64,000 nucleotides of DNA, taken from contig CAMLQK010000001.1 of NCBI GenBank assembly GCA_946482285.1, forward strand, positions 310,001-374,000, given 5' to 3'. Position 1 is the stretch's first letter; every line of letters starts with the position of its first letter. The notes beneath the pieces are model-generated. The model saw only the letters and a program-made list of their open reading frames with translations. It did no database searches and was not told where the DNA came from. Source of the stretch: an uncultured Candidatus Saccharibacteria bacterium. Its GTDB lineage: Bacteria; Patescibacteria; Saccharimonadia; Saccharimonadales; UBA4665. Positions 38,997 through 47,368 of the stretch are shown here, in pieces. Both the position numbers and the translations under genes were made by a program.

Positions 38997-40097
38997 ATGA
39001 AAGATCTTGCCACGAATATTGCCCAATGGCGTCTGCGAAGCCAGCGGATAGTTGGCCGGCCGTGCGTGACACCTCAGGAATTAGTGCGATGGTTTGGCGC
39101 TATGCAGGCTCAGGATTACGCTGCTGCTCGGTGGGCAATTGGTTTGCGGGTTCCTGGTATTAGCGAGGCTGACGTTGAGCGTGCCATAGACCAAAAACAA
39201 TTGGTACGGACATGGCCGATGCGCGGTACGATCCACTTTGTGCCTGCAGAAGATGCACATTGGATGCTCGAGCTTATGGCACCTAGGGTAATGAGCAAGT
39301 TCAAAGGCATACACCGGCAAGTGGGGGTCGATCAAGCATACTTGGATCACGGTATGCAGATATTGGCGAAGGTTATGCAAGGCGGCAAGCTCATGACGCG
39401 CAAAGACGTGTTGCAAGCTTTGGAGCAAGCTGGCATTGATACGGGTGAACAACGTGGCTATCATCTGCTTGTGTATGCTGCGCACAAAGGACTGATTGCC
39501 ATGACATCACTTGAGGGTAGGCAGCCAACGCTTGTATGGTTCGATGACTGGCTGCCAAAATCTCAACGTAAAACTATGAGCCGTGAAGAAGCGCTGGCTG
39601 AAATGGCCCGCCGCTATGTGCGTAGCCACGGCCCAGTGACGGTGTATGACTTTGCGTGGTGGACTGGCTTGACCATCAAGGATGCCCGTGATGCTTTTGC
39701 TTCTGTAGCGTGCACTATCCAGCAGTTACCACAAGACGAGTCTTATTGGATGGCTAAAGACCTTGATACAGAAACACTAGTCGAACAAACAGTCACGCTT
39801 GTACCGCCCTTTGATGAAACGATTGTTGCACTCAAAGATCGTAGTGCTGTAGTGAGTAGTCAAGCTATGCGGCGCGTCGTGCCATATACTAATGGTGTCT
39901 TCAGTCCGGTTGTTTTAGTGAACGGCCAATTCGCCGGCCTGTGGAAGCGCACTGTTAAAAAAGATGGAGTAACGCTGGATATTTCGCTGTTGCGGCCACT
40001 GCCAAAGCGCCAAAAAATGCTTTTACACCAGCAGGCAGAGGGTTATGCTGCATTTTTGGGCGTGCCGCTTTTGGCTGTATCGTACGAACAGATGTAG
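38997..40097 (+). CDS. AlkZ/YcaQ-like winged-helix DNA glycosylase (HTH_42)
   Basis: 366 aa from ATG 38997. This family unhooks interstrand cross-links and azinomycin or mustard adducts by base excision. The key QxQ catalytic motif is present as MQAQDY (about 38-43). RTWPMRGTIHFVPAEDAHWMLELMAPR (about 72-98) and the winged-helix units that follow match the family. The shared divergent gap with a MarR gene suggests induction by a small molecule. Activity on natural or antibiotic-like DNA adducts is likely. The exact lesion is unknown. Confidence 0.85.
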   Translation: MKDLATNIAQWRLRSQRIVGRPCVTPQELVRWFGAMQAQDYAAARWAIGLRVPGISEADVERAIDQKQLVRTWPMRGTIHFVPAEDAHWMLELMAPRVMSKFKGIHRQVGVDQAYLDHGMQILAKVMQGGKLMTRKDVLQALEQAGIDTGEQRGYHLLVYAAHKGLIAMTSLEGRQPTLVWFDDWLPKSQRKTMSREEALAEMARRYVRSHGPVTVYDFAWWTGLTIKDARDAFASVACTIQQLPQDESYWMAKDLDTETLVEQTVTLVPPFDETIVALKDRSAVVSSQAMRRVVPYTNGVFSPVVLVNGQFAGLWKRTVKKDGVTLDISLLRPLPKRQKMLLHQQAEGYAAFLGVPLLAVSYEQM

Positions 40098-40137
40098 GTT
40101 CGCGGAGTTACATCTGTTATTTTACACCAATATCTGG

Positions 40138-40143
40138 TATAAT
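40138..40143 (+). promoter_or_regulatory. Extended -10 of tRNA-Arg(TCG)
   Basis: TGG-TATAAT starts 16 nt before the tRNA. Confidence 0.6.
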
Positions 40144-40153
40144 AAGCAGATAC

Positions 40154-40230
40154 GCACCCGTAGCTCAGCGGATTAGAGCATCTGTCTTCGGAACAGAGGG
40201 TCGGGGGTTCGAATCCCTCCGGGTGTACCA
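40154..40230 (+). tRNA. tRNA-Arg (anticodon TCG)
   Basis: 77 nt with encoded CCA. Acceptor GCACCCG/CGGGTGT is identical to tRNA-Arg(CCG). Anticodon stem TCTGT/ACAGA has loop CTTCGGA. It is followed by a terminator and by tail-duplication unit C. Confidence 0.94.
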
Positions 40231-40268
40231 AATAAAAGACCGCAGCATTTGCTGGGGTCTTTTATTTT
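40231..40268 (+). terminator. Terminator of tRNA-Arg(TCG)
   Basis: AAATAAAAGACC-CAGC pairs with GCTG-GGTCTTTTATTT around an ATTT loop, directly after the CCA end. Confidence 0.8.
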
Positions 40269-40277
40269 ATGTCTCAA

Positions 40278-40360
40278 AGGAGGGGTGAGATGAAGAATGC
40301 GCTACATTGCCTGCGACAATGTAGCTTCCAGCAGAAAAACGAATCCCTCCGAGTTCTCAG
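40278..40360 (+). repeat. tRNA tail-duplication unit C (behind tRNA-Arg TCG)
   Basis: GGAGGGGTGAG precedes ATG 40290. Hairpin CTACATTG/CAATGTAG (40302-40309/40317-40324) has a 7-nt loop, then CTTCCAGCAGAAAAA leads into CGAATCCCTCCG (40340-40351), a 12-nt copy of tRNA positions 40210-40221. Beyond that the copy is degenerate. The micro-ORF stays open for 42 codons (MKNALHCLRQCSFQQK...). The layout is the same as units A and B. Confidence 0.7.
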
Positions 40361-40422
40361 CAGGCAGCCTGCGGATTTGCGGACCCGGGGCCGGGAACAG
40401 TTTAAGTTTGAGTTATAAGGAG

Positions 40423-41427
40423 TCAGCGACTCTCGTCTAGTAGCGACAAGTCGGTAGCTCCAAGGTGCTCCAAAACCAACCGTGAAGCGGCTTGCCGTGT
40501 CGCATGCTCGTTCGGACCTGTAGTTTTAAAAGTATAGGCGTCTGCCCTTCCGGAGCGCACTGGCGCTTCAATGACTAACTGCGTCGTCCGGTATGCACCG
40601 GCTTGGTTTTGTGTTCGCCAGCGAAATTGCCGAAGACCGTACAGGTTACGTAGTGCCGCAACGGGGTCAGGAAAGAAAACCTTGTTCTGTAGATCTTGCT
40701 CATATCGGTGGCGCAACAACAGCCGGGCTTCACGGCTGTCTGTAGCGGTTGCCGTGCCACCATACGTATTGCAATATGTTCTCAGGGCCGCAATGGGACC
40801 AAGCACTGGCGAAGGTTGTTCGGCGATTGTCTCCGGGTCAATGTCCAGAAGCCAGGTGAGCGCCTCAAGATTGCTCATGGCCAAATTAACACGGACACGC
40901 TTATCTCGCCATGTGATTAGTTTTGACCTTCCGGCGGGCATATCTCCTTTTGCTGCATGAAAATGCTTGCTTAAGCCGATAAGGCCGAATTTATGGGCAT
41001 GATCCAGTGCTGTTGCGAGCTGCTGAGCGTTGTCTTTGATGCAGGCCAAGGCTGGCCGGGTTAAGTCGGCGCCTGATTCGACACCGAATGCCAGCAGGGC
41101 AAATTCCCTAACCGTTAGACTGCCGCAAGCAATTTTGACGCGTAAATTGGCGGTTAATTCTGGCGTTAGCGGCTCACCAAGCTCGGTATGGCGCTGCAAT
41201 TCGGCTGTATATTTTGTGCGGCAAATTTGCTCTTCCTGAGGGGTTTGAATATCAAATGTGGCAATATTTCGTATTCCGTCGCTTATATCGGGGTGGCCAA
41301 AACTATTTACTACTGACGCTATGTTTGCTCCGGCGCAGGCTGCCGGACAATCTGGTGCGGTTAGTATCTGAGGGATTTCGATGGCTTGTGCTGTTGAGGC
41401 TAGTTCTGGGGCAAAAGGCTGGGACAT
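40423..41427 (-). CDS. dsRBD-like protein, paralogue of the 29319-30311 product
   Basis: 334 aa. It shares FGHPDISDGIRNI, TPQEEQIC, TVREFALLAFG and VFFPDPVAALRNLY with the 29319-30311 protein. The C-terminal TTGPNEHATRQAASRLVLEHL is like the second half of a double-stranded-RNA-binding domain. It lies just past tail-duplication unit C of tRNA-Arg(TCG) and is divergent from an RNB nuclease that itself has dsRBD-like repeats, with only 83 bp between them. A candidate -10 (TAATCT) is 6 nt upstream of ATG 41427. RNA binding is inferred from the C-terminal pattern. Confidence 0.65.
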   Translation of the reverse strand: MSQPFAPELASTAQAIEIPQILTAPDCPAACAGANIASVVNSFGHPDISDGIRNIATFDIQTPQEEQICRTKYTAELQRHTELGEPLTPELTANLRVKIACGSLTVREFALLAFGVESGADLTRPALACIKDNAQQLATALDHAHKFGLIGLSKHFHAAKGDMPAGRSKLITWRDKRVRVNLAMSNLEALTWLLDIDPETIAEQPSPVLGPIAALRTYCNTYGGTATATDSREARLLLRHRYEQDLQNKVFFPDPVAALRNLYGLRQFRWRTQNQAGAYRTTQLVIEAPVRSGRADAYTFKTTGPNEHATRQAASRLVLEHLGATDLSLLDESR

Positions 41428-41498
41428 GTATAAGATTAGACCATAGTAGGCTTAGTAGTGCAAAGAAATAGTAGCCTAGACATCCAGTCGTTTCCTGA

Positions 41499-41504
41499 TA
41501 TTGT
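41499..41504 (+). promoter_or_regulatory. Extended -10, leaderless type
   Basis: TGA-TATTGT ends 7 nt before ATG 41511. Confidence 0.5.
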
Positions 41505-41510
41505 ATATAA

Positions 41511-43676
41511 ATGTCTGAAACACTCCCTAACTCTAACGACCAACTACTTCGCGATGCTGCGTATGCCGAAGCGGATGCATTTACGTTACCCGACAACTGG
41601 AAGGATGGACGGGTCCGGCTGAATGGCATAGCTATTGACAGTCCAACGACACGTGACCGTGATGATGCTATTTGGCTGGAGCAAAACTCCGATGATACCT
41701 ATCGCTTGACGGTTGCTATTGCTGATGTTGCCAGCTTTTTGCCGCAGCTACCAGATAGCATGGCATACGCCCAAGAACGTGGCGAAACAAAATACTTGCG
41801 GACATCAAACATACCAATGTTCCCGCCACGTATCAGTGAAGACGTCCTTAGTCTGCACCCCTCTACTCTAAAGCCAGTGTTTGCTGTTAATATGGACGTC
41901 GATCCTACAGGTTCGGTAGAGAGCGTCTGGCTCAACCATGGACGAATGTGGGGCGAGTCTATGACGTATGCCAAGGTTAACTGGCTTGTAACTAACCCCG
42001 ATAAGGGCAATGATGACACGATGCTGGAGTATTTCAGGTTTGCAACGAGGCTGATGGAGGCCCGGCAGGAGCGGGGCGCTTTGGCGATCTATGACACCAA
42101 TCAAGGTGTCATGACGAATGCTGATGGGGAAATCGTGAAGTTTGCACCTGGCTCAACGCGAGCGGCGCAGCTTATTGTGCAAGAATTTATGATATTGGCG
42201 AATATCGCTGTTGCTGAATTTATGGCACACGAAAACATCCCTGGATTGTATCGTAACCATGCGATCCGATCGGATGCGCGTATGAAAGATCTTGAGCGTC
42301 TAAAACAGGGCGAATTTGATGTTGATAATCTGGGACTCATATACGAGCGGGCGCGCTACTCAACGCAGCTTACTGGTCACGCCGCACTTAATCTGGATGC
42401 ATATACACACTTCACATCACCACTACGCCGCTTTGCAGACGTCGTAAACCACGCTCAGCTTCGGGCGTTTCTGCAAGACCGCCGATATCCATTTGATCGT
42501 AAGCAATTGTCTGCCATTGCAGAGCACCTGAATAACGTGCAGGATGCCAACCGCCAGCCGTCGTTACGTGACAGGGTTGTTAAAAATGCTCAAAAGTCTG
42601 ACGCTCCAGCGCCTACGGACAAGCAGGGTGAGTCACAACACCCTCCTAAGCCACCAAAGATGCCCTTGCTAAAATTACTTGGAACTTACTCTAGTGGAAC
42701 GGATTTTGAAGAAGCCATTATGAGTAAGGTTGATCAAAAGGTGACAACTGGGTTGATCACGGCTGGGGAGATTGGTCAGCTGGTCGCAAACTTTTACAAT
42801 ACGATTCCTGCTGGCATCGGCGAACGGTTAATTAAGCTACTAGTGCAAGACCCAGCTCTCGCTACCGCATCGTTGCACGCAGCATTCCAGACGCCACGCT
42901 TGCGTGAATTCCGGCAATCTGCAAGTGGTAACCGTGGAACAGTTGAAATTGTCGACTGGGAAGGAATTATTGTGCGCGCCAGCGCCAAAGGCGCAGGTGA
43001 CCGTAAGAGTGCGATGCAACGGTCTGCAGTCCATTTGATTGCTCAGCTCTGTGAAGTTGAATTACCAGCTGAGGAGCAAGCTCATCAAAAGTCGATCAAG
43101 GAGACAATTCCTGTGCCCGAAGATCCGCCATTACCCGAGATACCTGTCAGGCTTGTTCCGCGCGCAAACACAAAATCCTGTCTTCATGACCATTTGAGGG
43201 CTCATAGCGAGGAAAAGCCGAGATATTCGACAGAACAACTTAAGGACGACCTACCTCCTTTTGAAGCGACCATCACTTTCATGTTGGATGGCGTAGAGCA
43301 TAGTTTCAAGGGTCGAGGCATGAACTCAAAAGCTGCTCAAGACATGGCTGCAATGAGTGCTATTGAAGGTATCGGCATTGTGAAGCAGTTGTACGACGAA
43401 GACGCACGAAGGACATTTGTGCCGAAGCCACAAACAGATCCACGGCATTATATTGAAATATATTGCGCAAAACGCAATATCAAACCACCACGCTATGATT
43501 CAAGGGCAAAACAAGGAGGCTACCACCAGGGTATCTATACGATCGTATTGTTGAACGGCGAGCAACGGACTGTACGCGCAAATGGCGCAACAATACAGCA
43601 GGCTCGTAAACGGGCGGCTGAACGTCTCGCTGAGAGTGGATTTATATTTATTCCGGAAGAGCCGGGTCAAGACTAG
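41511..43676 (+). CDS. RNB-domain exoribonuclease with C-terminal dsRBD-like repeats
   Basis: 721 aa. The RNB catalytic domain (about 15-330) has the acidic cluster DSPTTRDRDDAIWLE, then a DVASFL and a TSPLRRFADVVNH motif (about 303-315), which are the RNase II/R active-site region. Instead of the usual cold-shock and S1 domains, the protein continues through a linker (about 360-400) into three modules with dsRBD-like ends: about 465-515 (SAKGAGDRKSAMQRSAVHL), 580-625 (FKGRGMNSKAAQDMAAMSAIEG) and 645-715 (VRANGATIQQARKRAAERLAES). It should degrade RNA 3' to 5'. The dsRBD-like modules suggest structured targets such as tRNA. Confidence 0.8.
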   Translation: MSETLPNSNDQLLRDAAYAEADAFTLPDNWKDGRVRLNGIAIDSPTTRDRDDAIWLEQNSDDTYRLTVAIADVASFLPQLPDSMAYAQERGETKYLRTSNIPMFPPRISEDVLSLHPSTLKPVFAVNMDVDPTGSVESVWLNHGRMWGESMTYAKVNWLVTNPDKGNDDTMLEYFRFATRLMEARQERGALAIYDTNQGVMTNADGEIVKFAPGSTRAAQLIVQEFMILANIAVAEFMAHENIPGLYRNHAIRSDARMKDLERLKQGEFDVDNLGLIYERARYSTQLTGHAALNLDAYTHFTSPLRRFADVVNHAQLRAFLQDRRYPFDRKQLSAIAEHLNNVQDANRQPSLRDRVVKNAQKSDAPAPTDKQGESQHPPKPPKMPLLKLLGTYSSGTDFEEAIMSKVDQKVTTGLITAGEIGQLVANFYNTIPAGIGERLIKLLVQDPALATASLHAAFQTPRLREFRQSASGNRGTVEIVDWEGIIVRASAKGAGDRKSAMQRSAVHLIAQLCEVELPAEEQAHQKSIKETIPVPEDPPLPEIPVRLVPRANTKSCLHDHLRAHSEEKPRYSTEQLKDDLPPFEATITFMLDGVEHSFKGRGMNSKAAQDMAAMSAIEGIGIVKQLYDEDARRTFVPKPQTDPRHYIEIYCAKRNIKPPRYDSRAKQGGYHQGIYTIVLLNGEQRTVRANGATIQQARKRAAERLAESGFIFIPEEPGQD

Positions 43677-44382
43677 CTTCTATTTCTGCAAAGAACAGAT
43701 TGCTTGCGGTATGGCTGTCGAGAAGCTGTTTGATATCCCAGAAGCCGGGCATATAGCCTGCTGCAGGTGCAGGTGGCAATATATGCCATCCCGGACTTGT
43801 TTTTTGCGGATTTTCCGAGGATAGAGGGGTGTTGCTGGTCGCGGTTCCGCTGAAAACATGACATAAAATGTTGCTAATGGAGATGCCATCCTTGTCGGTC
43901 CGAACATATGCCATGCCGCGATGGGTGAGTCCAATATCTGTGAGGCCGGTTTTTTCACGGAGTTCGCGGGCGGCAGCTTGCTGGATGTGTTCGCCATAGT
44001 GCGTGCGACCCTGGGGGAAGCCAAGTAACCCTAAGTAGGGTTGGAAAGAGTGCCGGGACAGGGCTACTTGTCCTGAGCTATTCGTTATGAATAGTGTCGT
44101 TACAATATGTGCCTGTTTGCGGACGTCGGTGCTTTGATGGTTGGTCCGGTCGGCAAATGTCAGGCCCTCACTACTCAGTGTATATTTGCGTCCGTGTTTT
44201 GTAATGAGGCCGGTTTTTACCAATTGGTCCAGATGATAGGCAAAATGGTTGCTTTCGACATTTTTGGGGCGAAGTTCTGCATAGCCGAGTGACTGGCTGT
44301 AAAATAATTGCTGAAGGATTTTGCGCTGTATGTGGTGCACCCCAGTATGGTAGACGTTTGGAGTCAGGTTTGTCAAAGCCAT
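43648..44382 (-). CDS. Winged-helix-Nudix protein
   Basis: 244 aa from ATG 44382 (MALTNLTPNVYHTGVHH); a TTG at 44406 is an alternative start. Residues about 12-80 form an ArsR-like winged helix (IQRKILQQLFYSQSLGYAELRPKNVESNHFAYHLDQLVKTGLITKHG...YTLSSEG). The C-terminal part is a Nudix domain with box GRTHYGEHIQQAAARELREKTGL. NrtR-type regulators combine the same parts in reverse order. It may therefore be a metabolite-sensing repressor or a nuclease-regulated enzyme. It overlaps the RNB gene's 3' end by 29 bp, convergently. Confidence 0.75.
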   Translation of the reverse strand: MALTNLTPNVYHTGVHHIQRKILQQLFYSQSLGYAELRPKNVESNHFAYHLDQLVKTGLITKHGRKYTLSSEGLTFADRTNHQSTDVRKQAHIVTTLFITNSSGQVALSRHSFQPYLGLLGFPQGRTHYGEHIQQAAARELREKTGLTDIGLTHRGMAYVRTDKDGISISNILCHVFSGTATSNTPLSSENPQKTSPGWHILPPAPAAGYMPGFWDIKQLLDSHTASNLFFAEIEASLDPALPE

Positions 44383-44490
44383 TTGACTCAACTGCACATG
44401 CCTCAAAACGAACTGTCTATATTCGTGGGGCCAAGTCAGATATTGTTATTCCAGAAGCGCTTCTGACAATCCAAATAATCGGAGTTATAC

Positions 44491-45069
44491 ATGAAAGAAT
44501 TACTAAACCCTACAACCCAAGGCGAACTGCTGGATATCGTTGATATGTATGGCGAGCCAACTGGCCAAGTGCTTGACAAAAAGACTATCCACGACCAAGG
44601 CCTACCGCACCGTGATGTTCACGTTTGGCTAACAAATGGCACTCATTTGTTGCAGCAGCAACGGCGGCTTGATAAATCTATTATGCCCGGGGCATGGGAC
44701 ATATCAGTGGGCGGTCACGTTGGTACAGACGAGAGCTACCTACAGGCCGCAGTCCGCGAAACGCGCGAAGAGCTTGGTCTGGACATCGAAACATCGCGTT
44801 TTATCCGCATAGGCCGGGTGGCTACACGGCTGCGATTCCCAGGCTGGAATCATGCTCATAACATTGTAGGCGACAACTTTGTGGTTGTTGAGCGCGATCT
44901 GGCAATAACTGACCTGCGTTTGCAGCCCGAAGAGGTGATGGGCGCACGGTGGTATGACATCGACCAACTGGAGCGCGATGTCGCTGATCCGAACCAGAGG
45001 ATCCATGCGCCACAACCTGAGGTACTGTACGCTTTAGGTATAGCTGGCATGCGTGGTGCGGCTGCATAG
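44491..45069 (+). CDS. IDI/YfcD-like Nudix hydrolase
   Basis: 192 aa. The opening EPTGQVLDKKTIHDQGLPHRDVHVWL is typical of the isopentenyl-diphosphate-isomerase-like Nudix group (YfcD). The Nudix box follows as GGHVGTDESYLQAAVRETREELGL (about 70-93) with all catalytic positions. It lacks the IDI Cys/Glu signature pattern that I would expect for isomerase activity, so hydrolase is the safer call. The substrate is unknown. It is divergent from the wHTH-Nudix gene, about 110 bp apart. Confidence 0.85.
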   Translation: MKELLNPTTQGELLDIVDMYGEPTGQVLDKKTIHDQGLPHRDVHVWLTNGTHLLQQQRRLDKSIMPGAWDISVGGHVGTDESYLQAAVRETREELGLDIETSRFIRIGRVATRLRFPGWNHAHNIVGDNFVVVERDLAITDLRLQPEEVMGARWYDIDQLERDVADPNQRIHAPQPEVLYALGIAGMRGAAA

Positions 45070-45144
45070 CTTTTGCTACTGATAGGACATAAATAACAGG
45101 GGTGATGCGAGTCGCCCCTGGTTGTAATTAACCTTTAAATAGTG

Positions 45145-45150
45145 TATAAT
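45145..45150 (+). promoter_or_regulatory. -10 box of the 45341 gene
   Basis: TATAAT predicts a start near 45157 and a 184-nt leader. Confidence 0.55.
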
Positions 45151-45156
45151 ATATAT

Positions 45157-45340
45157 CATCATCCAAACGGATGCGTGCTTTGTGTGATATCTGCGCAGTG
45201 CGCGATGCGAGTTACTTTGATAGCAAAAGTGGCCGGTATCGCGCACTTCGAGTGAAGTTCCACAGAGATTAATGTTCTCAGTGGTTACCAATCTTTTAAT
45301 TGGTAATGCGTGCAGTAAAGTCACGAAAGAAGGCCTTCCC
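45157..45340 (+). ncRNA. Multi-helix leader RNA, copy 3 (architecture match only)
   Basis: Helices in order: P1 45160-45173 (CATCC/GGATG), P3 45198-45246 (rod GTGCGCGAT/ATCGCGCAC with inner ACTTT/AAAGT), P4 about 45246-45257 (CTTC/GAAG), P5 45260-45284 (CCAC+GAGA / TCTC+GTGG) and P6 45285-45306 (8 bp TTACCAAT/ATTGGTAA), then AAAGAAGG before ATG 45341. The helix order and length match leader copies 1 and 2, but the unpaired blocks do not align well. Confidence 0.55.
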
Positions 45341-46060
45341 ATGGCTGTTTCGCTTGGCAAGTCTGGCCAGCCCGGTCCGCGGGAGCCCCGTAACGCCTAC
45401 GAGGCCTGCCCGCCGGCACCCGCATCTGACCCTGGGGTCCTTGCGGTCAGCGACGTCACTGGCTACATCAACGACGCCGACCTGTTGCGCCGCTCGGCCA
45501 GCCAGAACGTCAGCCCGGAGCTCATGGTGCGGATCATGCACCTGTTCGACACGTTCGACGTCCCGCGCCCCACGCTGGACCCGACGCTCGACTTCGAGCA
45601 CATCCTGGCAGAACTGCTGGCGGCTTTCAACGGCTCTGAGGAGGACGTTCAGTCCTTCCTGTGTTGTTTGCTGGTGATCCTCGCCCCGCTGCCGGCCATG
45701 CCGTTCCCGCTCAATTGGGACAGCAAGAGGAACGGTCGCTACGACCTCGCACCGATGGGCCCGGTGTTCGCACCCGGTATGCTGGTGGCTGACGCCGCTG
45801 TCAACGTCGACGCCATCTCGGTCCTGCGCAACAAGCCCGGCTCGGTCAAGGCCATGGGCACCTACCTGAGCCCTGGCTTCTCGGCTCTGATCGCGCTTCA
45901 CGGTGCAGGACCGCTGGTTCACGACGGTTCTTCCGGCACGGAGAACCCGATCCCCGCGAACGACGCCGGCGCCAAGCTGGTCGAGCGCATCACGTCGCAC
46001 ATTCCGCCGTCCCCGGCTTCCGAGGACTTCAACGGCCCCGACACGCCGCCCGCCATCTGA
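45341..46060 (+). CDS. GC-rich ORFan of unknown function
   Basis: 239 aa from ATG 45341 (MAVSLGKSGQPGPREP), with AAAGAAGG about 7 nt upstream. Third codon positions are almost all G/C, in a window that is otherwise mixed. The protein starts and ends Pro-rich (PPAPASDPG, PPSPASEDFNGPDTPP), with a helical centre (LLRRSASQNVSPELMVRIMHLFDTFDV; FEHILAELLAAFNGSEEDVQSFLCCLLVILAPLP). There is no signal peptide. No family is recognised. It has a long structured leader and a 15-bp rod after its stop, like the other GC-rich ORFans. Confidence 0.62.
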   Translation: MAVSLGKSGQPGPREPRNAYEACPPAPASDPGVLAVSDVTGYINDADLLRRSASQNVSPELMVRIMHLFDTFDVPRPTLDPTLDFEHILAELLAAFNGSEEDVQSFLCCLLVILAPLPAMPFPLNWDSKRNGRYDLAPMGPVFAPGMLVADAAVNVDAISVLRNKPGSVKAMGTYLSPGFSALIALHGAGPLVHDGSSGTENPIPANDAGAKLVERITSHIPPSPASEDFNGPDTPPAI

Positions 46061-46125
46061 CACTCTCGCACAACCAACCACCCCACCCCCACTGAGGACG
46101 AGCCGAACAGCTCGTGAAACTGTTC

Positions 46126-46185
46126 CGGCAGGGACAGAGAAGAGTCATCGCACCAGCGATCCAACTCCCATCTCTGTCCCTGCCG
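46126..46185 (+). terminator. Rod-like 3' hairpin of the 45341 gene
   Basis: A perfect 15-bp outer stem CGGCAGGGACAGAGA/TCTCTGTCCCTGCCG encloses GAGT/ACTC and ATCGC/GCGAT on the same axis. It is followed by CACCACCTTTTG, a weak T-run. Confidence 0.65.
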
Positions 46186-46278
46186 AGCACCACCTTTTGT
46201 TTACCCGGATATATCCGGTTTTTTTAATATCCATGCTAATAACTTCACATACAATAAAGGGTGTGCAAGGAGTAGCGT

Positions 46279-47298
46279 ATGAGTTTTAGGAAAATACTTT
46301 TACTAAGCACTGTATTTTTGGCGGTTTGCGGAGGGACGCTATATCTGCTTAATCGTCCTGAAACTGCCAAAAAAACGGCAGCGGCACCAGTGTATGTGGC
46401 TGGGACAAGGGTTATGGCTGAGGCTTGGATATACCCTGATGACCCGAAATCATTCGAGCAGCTTGAAAAAGTAGGTCCGGTTCAAGCTGTCAAAATTGAA
46501 TTCTTGCACATTAACGACGACGGTACCGTGCGGCAGATAGACGAGAGCGACGACAGCCCTAATGGCTACTCCCAAAAGAATGTTGATTTTTTAAAACGGC
46601 ATAGTAACGAGCAATATATTACAGTTTCCGGCTTATATGACGGCACGAACATGGCAATGGACGACCACAAGACAGTTTTTGCCATAGCTAACCTAGCCGA
46701 CAAAACTGGGTTTAACGTTGAATTGGATTGGGAAGATTATGGCTCATGGACACCTGAATACTACAAGAAATACAAATCATTCATTACGAAATTGCGTACC
46801 AAATTGCACGAATCAGGCAAAAAATTAACCATAGACGGCCCTGCGATCAACGACCAAACCAGCCAAGACTGGTACCAGTGGAAGTACGAGGAGCTGGCGC
46901 CATTGGTAGACAATGTAGTAATGATGGTTTACGATAGCCAGTTTGACACAGGTGTCGGTGGTGCAGTGGCGCCCAAGCAATGGTCCGCTGACTCCATACA
47001 GTGGCTGCACGACAAGGCTGGCGGTAAGGGCATTGTAGGTATCGCATCGCATGGTTACATTGGTGACCGTGCAACAAACCATATTGCGGTGAACAACAGC
47101 GAAAGCATTGCCCGGCGCGCACGGGGCTTGGCAATAGAGCGCACGCCCGATGGCGAACTGCAGGCTATGCGTGATGATACGCTATACGTCTATGCCGACG
47201 TCCGAACTATGCAGATGCGCTTGCGACAGGTGGAGGCCGCTGGTTTTAACCGCTTGTCGGTATGGAGTATTGGCAGTAACCCATGGTTTAACGACTAA
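46279..47298 (+). CDS. Membrane-anchored GH18-like glycoside hydrolase
   Basis: 339 aa behind AAGGAG. An N-terminal signal anchor (residues 5-24, ILLLSTVFLAVCGGTLYLL) is followed by a TIM-barrel-like domain. The strand-4 motif is FNVELDWEDYGSW (about 145-157), which resembles the GH18 DxxDxDxE active site although the first Asp is not retained. Strand motifs MAEAWIYPDD, YITVSGLYDG and VVMMVYDSQ fit the family of YaaH/chitinase-like enzymes that cut peptidoglycan or chitin. It could remodel its own or a host wall, which is inferred. Confidence 0.75.
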   Translation: MSFRKILLLSTVFLAVCGGTLYLLNRPETAKKTAAAPVYVAGTRVMAEAWIYPDDPKSFEQLEKVGPVQAVKIEFLHINDDGTVRQIDESDDSPNGYSQKNVDFLKRHSNEQYITVSGLYDGTNMAMDDHKTVFAIANLADKTGFNVELDWEDYGSWTPEYYKKYKSFITKLRTKLHESGKKLTIDGPAINDQTSQDWYQWKYEELAPLVDNVVMMVYDSQFDTGVGGAVAPKQWSADSIQWLHDKAGGKGIVGIASHGYIGDRATNHIAVNNSESIARRARGLAIERTPDGELQAMRDDTLYVYADVRTMQMRLRQVEAAGFNRLSVWSIGSNPWFND

Positions 47299-47368
47299 TG
47301 AAACGCTGCAATGTATCCGTATGCGCCCACCGGCGGGCACCCGGCAAGTGTGCTACAATAAAGGCACT

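Noticed and set aside
45296..46081. Long open frame on the minus strand opposite the 45341 ORFan
   Set aside because: It arises from G/C-rich third positions of the sense gene; it is Arg-rich, lacks a ribosome site and runs against the leader and rod structures.
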